From Dictyoglomota bacterium (GTDB taxonomy: Bacteria; Coprothermobacterota; Coprothermobacteria; Coprothermobacterales; JAADFF01), in NCBI GenBank assembly GCA_013153035.1, contig JAADFF010000002.1, positions 1 through 46,173 on the forward strand: a stretch of 46,173 nucleotides of DNA. Reading direction: 5' to 3'. The first letter of the stretch is position 1. Each line of letters starts with the position of its first letter. Below, in pieces: positions 42,123-46,173 of this stretch. The position numbers were made by a program, and so were the translations under genes. Below the pieces are notes generated by a model. That model did no database searches and was not told the origin of the DNA. It saw only the letters and a program-made list of their open reading frames with translations.

Positions 42123-43364
42123 GTGAGACCATATTGGTACGAGGAGAGGACATGTCCCATATGTGGTAATACTTTTCAAATAAAAATTTTGCGGTCAGGA
42201 TATGCATATAGGGTGCTTGCCATTGATATAGATATGTTCCCCCATGTTGAAGGGGAACATCCGGTTCTTTATGAAGTGGACATGTGCCCAAAGTGTGGGT
42301 ATGCATACTACCGAAATGAATTTGATAAACCACCAACGAAGAACAAGACAGAGCTTATTAAGTTTCTCGTTAAAGTTCCTGCATCAGATAAGGCGATAGC
42401 GGCAAAACCTGATAGAGATCCCGAAGGGGCACTGAAAATATATCAATGGGTGTATCGCCTTTTGGAATTCACCAATGGTCCTAAACATAAGCTTGGGCTT
42501 ACGCTTCATAAGATGGCTTGGATATATAGACTTATAGGTGATGAAAATAAGGAAAGAGAATACCTTGCTAAGGCATTGCAGATGTATGAAGAAGCTCTGT
42601 CAAGCACGAAGGAGCGATACTCATCTAGGGATATGTTTGTCAAAGTTATATATTCTGCTGGCGTTATAGCATATATGTTAGGTTATTACGAAAAATCTGT
42701 CAAATATCTTAATGACCTTCTTAAGCTGGAACAGGCTGGTCAGAAGTTGTCTCCAGTGATGCGTAAGCATGTATTTGATGTATGGCAGGACCTTAGAAGC
42801 AAGGTGGCATCTGCAAGAGATATAGATATTGGCGAGGACAAGAAAGAGGAGGAAGATGTTACAGAAGAGGCGATGCTTTCGGCCTTGAGAAATGCCTATC
42901 GTACACTCGAAGGTAAGCTTTCTGTCAAAGAAATGAATATATCCTCTGATAAGAAAGCTTTTTATACTCCACTAAAGAGATTTTATCTTGCAATGTCGCA
43001 TCTTGCTTTCTTAGAGGATTTTAATAAGATAGATGCTGATAATTGGAAATCATTTATGAAAATTTTCTATCGAGTAATGGAATTTTTTGGTAGGACAAGT
43101 GCAAAGTATGCAGGAATATCGTCAGGTTACGAATTGTTATTTGATGGCAGAAATAGTTCTGCATGTATTGTTATTAGCCCTATAAGTATGGTGGAAGATT
43201 ATGTGAAACAATGCGGTGGTCGTACTAAAAATATAATGGTAGTTGGTATAATTGAAACAGAGGAAGATGAAGCACTTGCTTCTAATCTTGGGTTTGAGGT
43301 GGTAGATGAAGGAATGTGGCTTTATGATGGACGCCTTTATCCGTGCCTTCTCTTCAAAAAGTGA
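42123..43364 (+). CDS. DUF2225 zinc-ribbon/TPR-like protein
   Basis: About 413 residues. The N-terminal DUF2225 pattern has CPICGNTF and, 46 residues on, CPKCGYAYYRNEF, which would form a zinc ribbon. Helical repeats of TPR character follow (about 95-230: YQWVYRLLEF, KEREYLAKALQMYEEAL, YYEKSVKYLNDLL), then an acidic spacer. About 170 C-terminal residues are unrecognised. The start may be GTG 42123 or 42117, behind GGGGGTTGG. It lies 18 nt before cheW, but its role is unknown. Confidence 0.75.
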   Translation: MRPYWYEERTCPICGNTFQIKILRSGYAYRVLAIDIDMFPHVEGEHPVLYEVDMCPKCGYAYYRNEFDKPPTKNKTELIKFLVKVPASDKAIAAKPDRDPEGALKIYQWVYRLLEFTNGPKHKLGLTLHKMAWIYRLIGDENKEREYLAKALQMYEEALSSTKERYSSRDMFVKVIYSAGVIAYMLGYYEKSVKYLNDLLKLEQAGQKLSPVMRKHVFDVWQDLRSKVASARDIDIGEDKKEEEDVTEEAMLSALRNAYRTLEGKLSVKEMNISSDKKAFYTPLKRFYLAMSHLAFLEDFNKIDADNWKSFMKIFYRVMEFFGRTSAKYAGISSGYELLFDGRNSSACIVISPISMVEDYVKQCGGRTKNIMVVGIIETEEDEALASNLGFEVVDEGMWLYDGRLYPCLLFKK

Positions 43365-43382
43365 GAAAGGGTGGTGGTGCAG

Positions 43383-43835
43383 ATGAATGTGGGCATGGTA
43401 GTATTTGGTCTTAAAGATAAGTACATGGCTGCCCCAATTGAATACGTAAAAGAGATATTAAAACTTGATAAGATTACAAGACTTCCTAATGCACCAGTTA
43501 TTGTTAAAGGTCTTATGAATGTTCGTGGAATACTTCTTCCTGTTGTAGATGGTAGAAAACTTTTTAATGTTGACGAAGATGAGGAGCTAACAGAAGAGCA
43601 GAAAAAGCAGATGCGTATACTCTGGGTATCCACCGGAAGAGAAGGAGAAGAAGATATAGGTATACTTGTTGACCATATACTTGGTATTTTATTTGTAGAT
43701 GAAGAGGAATTGAAAGAAGTGCCCGAAGGAATGGAAGGTGCCGAAAAGTTCAAGGCAAGCCTTCTTTGGAATGATAAATTTGTGCTCATGATAGATATAG
43801 ATAATTTGCTCAGAGGAAGGGGGGACGGTAGATGA
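43383..43835 (+). CDS. cheW: Chemotaxis coupling protein CheW
   Basis: About 150 residues with a single CheW domain: MVVFGLKDKYMAAPIEYVKEIL, then the conserved VKGLMNVRGILLPVVDGRKLF and GILVDHILGI. CheW links chemoreceptors to CheA in the signalling array. The region DEDEELTEEQKKQ is a charged loop longer than in many CheW proteins. ATG 43383 is assumed; GTG codons at 43371-43377 are alternatives. Its last 4 nt overlap cheA. Confidence 0.93.
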   Translation: MNVGMVVFGLKDKYMAAPIEYVKEILKLDKITRLPNAPVIVKGLMNVRGILLPVVDGRKLFNVDEDEELTEEQKKQMRILWVSTGREGEEDIGILVDHILGILFVDEEELKEVPEGMEGAEKFKASLLWNDKFVLMIDIDNLLRGRGDGR

Positions 43836-45916
43836 GCGAAATAGATATAAATGAATACCTCCCTGTGTTTATTGACGAGGCAAGGGAATATTTGCAGATT
43901 CTCAATGATAAATTACTTATTTTAGAAGAGCATCCTGGTGATCTTGATGCTATTAGAGAAATTTTCCGTGCAGCCCATACATTGAAGGGTATGTCTGCTA
44001 CTATGGGTTTTTCCCATATGGCAGAGGTTACCCATCTTATGGAAAGTGCCCTTCAGCCGTTTAGAGATAAAGAGGGGGCTGTACTTCCAGAAGAGCTCAT
44101 AGATCTTTTGTTTAGGGTTCTTGACTATCTGCAAGCACAGGTTGATAATCTTGCAAACGGTGATGAGGTTGAACCTCCAGAGGAAGAGTTGTTAAATGCT
44201 CTCAAAGAAGCTGCATCGGGTAAGGTTCCAACAGGAACAACCTCTGCACCAGAAAAGAAGGAAGAGAAAAAAGAAGAGCCTGCTACTGAGTCTATCAAGT
44301 TTGAGCTTAATGATTATGACCTTTTGGTTGTAGAAGACGCCGTGAAGGCAGGTAATGTTGTTGCAAAAATACATGTTCGTATGCGTGAAGGCACTATGAT
44401 GAAGAGTGTACGTGCATATATGGTTGTTAAGACCATTGAAGACCATGCAGGTGAGGTTGTCAAATCCGTTCCCCCTGCAGAAGATATAGAGCAAGAAAAA
44501 TTTGATAGGGATATCTTCTTCCTGGCCATTTTCCCTCAGGGAACTAATGTTGAGGAAATAAAGAAGAAGATAGAGTCTATAGCCGAGATAGAGAGTGTTG
44601 AGGTAGAGGTTATACAAAATGTTGATGTTCTTAAGCAGTCAGAAGCTAAACCTGCTGAAGAGAAGAAAGAGGAAAAAACTGCAGAGTCGGTAGCACAGCC
44701 ACAGCAGGCTGCTGCCAAAGAAGAAAAGAAAGATAAAGCTAAAGAAGAACACAAAGAGAAGCATCAGATAGAGCAGCTTATTCGTGTGCCACTGTCTAAA
44801 CTTGACAAACTCATGAATCTTGTTGGAGAGCTTGTTATCTACAGAACAGAGCTTCAGGTTGCCAAAGAGAAAAACTCCCAGGAGGCTCTTGAGGGTGTTA
44901 TTGAGCGTATAGGTAGGTCTATTATAGAACTGCAGAATGAAGTTATGTCTATGCGAATGACTCCTATGGCTTTTGTTTTCCGTAGATTCCCTCGTATGGT
45001 AAGAGACCTTGCCAAGCGATTTGGCAAGAAGGTCGAGTTTATTATAGAGGGTGAAGAGACAGAGATAGACAGGTCCATTCTTGATAAACTGGGTGATCCT
45101 CTTGTTCATCTGCTGAGAAATGCTATAGATCATGGTATAGAAACCCCAGAAGAGAGAATTGCCAAAGGCAAGCCTGAAGAAGGTCACCTTTGGCTTAGAG
45201 CATATGCAGAGGGCAACTATGTCTTCATAGAGGTTGAGGATGATGGTAGGGGTATTGATCCAGAAAAGGTTAAGCAGAAAGCTATAGAGAAGGGTCTTAT
45301 ATCCCCTGAGGAGGCCGAAACTCTAACGAAGAGAGAGATTTATGAGCTTCTATTTAGACCAGGTTTTTCCACAGCTGAAAAAGTTACCGATGTATCGGGT
45401 AGAGGTGTGGGTCTGGATGTTGTTAAAGCTGTTATCGAGCAACTGGGTGGCAGTATTGAGATACAGTCAGAATTAGGCAAGGGTACAAAATTCATTCTCA
45501 GATTGCCTCTGACACTGGCTATTATTACAGCCCTACTTGTTACTGTTGGTGATGAGGTATATGCCATACCACTGGGTAGTGTTGATGAGGTTGTTGAGAA
45601 AGATGAGCGTATGAAGAAGACTCAGGTTGGAGAAGTCTTCATACTCAGAGGAGACGTTTTGCCTGTATATTACCTCAAGGACATCTTTAAAGTACCAACA
45701 GCTGGTGAAGGACAGCATCTTGTTGTTGTCAGAAGTGCAGGTTCCCGTGCTGCCATAGTAATAGATGATCTTATTGGTCAGCAGGAGATTGTTATTAAGC
45801 CCCTCAAGGGTAAATATGTAGGTGTTCCTTATATCTCTGGTGCTACAATATTAGGTGATGGTACTATTGCACTGATTACCGATCTGACACAGCTGCTAAT
45901 GGGAGGTAGAGAATAG
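43832..45916 (+). CDS. cheA: Chemotaxis histidine kinase CheA
   Basis: A 694-residue kinase. P1 Hpt carries His49 in FRAAHTLKGMSATMGF. P2 (about 152-275) has VRMREGTMMKSVRAYMVVK and EVVKSVPPAEDIEQE, resembling the CheY-binding domain of Thermotoga CheA. Glu/Lys-rich linkers flank it. P3 has RVPLSKLDKLMNLVGELVI, P4 has HLLRNAIDHGIE, DDGRGID and GRGVGLDVV, and P5 is a CheW-like receptor-coupling domain. Phosphoryl groups pass to CheY and CheB, which are not in the window. It overlaps cheW by 4 nt and cheC by 1 nt. Confidence 0.96.
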   Translation: MSEIDINEYLPVFIDEAREYLQILNDKLLILEEHPGDLDAIREIFRAAHTLKGMSATMGFSHMAEVTHLMESALQPFRDKEGAVLPEELIDLLFRVLDYLQAQVDNLANGDEVEPPEEELLNALKEAASGKVPTGTTSAPEKKEEKKEEPATESIKFELNDYDLLVVEDAVKAGNVVAKIHVRMREGTMMKSVRAYMVVKTIEDHAGEVVKSVPPAEDIEQEKFDRDIFFLAIFPQGTNVEEIKKKIESIAEIESVEVEVIQNVDVLKQSEAKPAEEKKEEKTAESVAQPQQAAAKEEKKDKAKEEHKEKHQIEQLIRVPLSKLDKLMNLVGELVIYRTELQVAKEKNSQEALEGVIERIGRSIIELQNEVMSMRMTPMAFVFRRFPRMVRDLAKRFGKKVEFIIEGEETEIDRSILDKLGDPLVHLLRNAIDHGIETPEERIAKGKPEEGHLWLRAYAEGNYVFIEVEDDGRGIDPEKVKQKAIEKGLISPEEAETLTKREIYELLFRPGFSTAEKVTDVSGRGVGLDVVKAVIEQLGGSIEIQSELGKGTKFILRLPLTLAIITALLVTVGDEVYAIPLGSVDEVVEKDERMKKTQVGEVFILRGDVLPVYYLKDIFKVPTAGEGQHLVVVRSAGSRAAIVIDDLIGQQEIVIKPLKGKYVGVPYISGATILGDGTIALITDLTQLLMGGRE

Positions 45917-46173
45917 TGGACTTTGATAAGCTAATAACCCAGAATCCCTTGTTTATAGATGCTTTTAGAGAGATTAATAATATAGGTTCAGGAAATGCTG
46001 CATCCGCAGTAGCGGCAATGTTAGGACAGAAGGTGGATATTACTGTTCCGTCTGTTATTGTAGAGAAGATTCCCAATGTTATAGAAAAGATTGGTTCTCC
46101 AGATGAACCGGCGTTTGGTGTACAGCTAACATATGATGGTGATCTTGACGGTGTTATCCTTTTGATATTTAAA
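45916..46173 (+). CDS. cheC: CheC-family CheY-P phosphatase (partial, cut by window end)
   Basis: The first 86 codons from GTG 45916 overlap the cheA stop by 1 nt. The active-site consensus is visible: Asp15, Glu19, Asn22, then 22 residues and Pro45, in DAFREINNIGSGNAASAVAAML. CheC removes phosphate from CheY-P and usually carries a second such site in its other half, which is beyond the window. A CheX or FliY relative cannot be fully excluded from this half alone. Confidence 0.88.
   Translation, partial: MDFDKLITQNPLFIDAFREINNIGSGNAASAVAAMLGQKVDITVPSVIVEKIPNVIEKIGSPDEPAFGVQLTYDGDLDGVILLIFK

Noticed and set aside
42064-42336. A longer ICMT-like protein starting at 42336
   Set aside because: The extra 91 residues are antisense to the DUF2225 gene and are not hydrophobic as expected for the family.
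1-46173. CRISPR arrays, insertion sequences, prophage genes or attachment sites
   Set aside because: No regularly spaced repeats, transposase, integrase or phage genes were found, and gene content is housekeeping throughout.

Overview
The window is bacterial chromosomal DNA. It has moderate-to-low GC, dense same-strand operons, many 1-26 nt gene overlaps and strong Shine-Dalgarno sites (AAGGAGG type). Gene content suggests a motile, probably thermophilic, deep-branching lineage: a Thermotoga-like short S-adenosylhomocysteinase, ThyX instead of ThyA, split GcvPA/GcvPB, tRNA m1A58 methyltransferase, and CheA with a Thermotoga-like P2 domain plus CheC. NusG lacks the large insertion known from Thermotoga itself. 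I do not assign a phylum. I saw no mobile elements, CRISPR array or rRNA. No gene-free stretch exceeds 300 bases; the longest, about 160 bases before rplJ, is an L10 leader.

Layout. (1) 1-3708: end of tuf with a terminator, rpmG, tRNA-Trp, secE, nusG, rplK, rplA, an L10 leader with attenuator-like terminator, rplJ, rplL. rpoB/rpoC do not follow rplL. (2) 3826-14180: one long translation operon, rimP-nusA-infB-ylxP-rbfA-nrnA, a degenerate nrnA-like gene, truB-ribF-folD, a small unknown gene and metK. It appears to end at an intrinsic terminator lying inside the 5' coding part of priA. (3) priA, with helicase motifs lost, then the iron block feoB-feoA-DtxR-like regulator. (4) Minus strand 24164-19134: ahcY, a KtrB/TrkH potassium channel subunit and a large PilZ-DUF2254 fusion. 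(5) Plus strand 24265-40926: Ski2-like helicase; thrS; a membrane protein with a degenerate PP2C-like domain; gcvT-gcvH-gcvPA-gcvPB; rho-thyX-prfA-prmC; a PP2C phosphatase and a Ser/Thr kinase with a PEGA domain. (6) Minus trmI and an isoprenylcysteine-methyltransferase-like gene. (7) A DUF2225 gene and chemotaxis genes cheW-cheA-cheC, the last cut by the window end.

How the genes work together: translation and RNA maturation dominate. A one-carbon/methyl cycle set is spread through the window: the glycine cleavage system makes methylene-THF, FolD and ThyX use it, MetK and AhcY run the SAM cycle, and PrmC and TrmI consume SAM. Iron uptake, potassium transport, protein phosphorylation and chemotaxis make up the remainder.

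The most unusual material is: the PilZ-DUF2254 protein encoded 11 nt after a KtrB-type K+ channel gene (a possible c-di-GMP-responsive membrane system); four proteins that have lost catalytic residues (NrnA-like, PriA, FolD, PP2C-like); and two strong intrinsic terminators embedded in the first codons of downstream genes.
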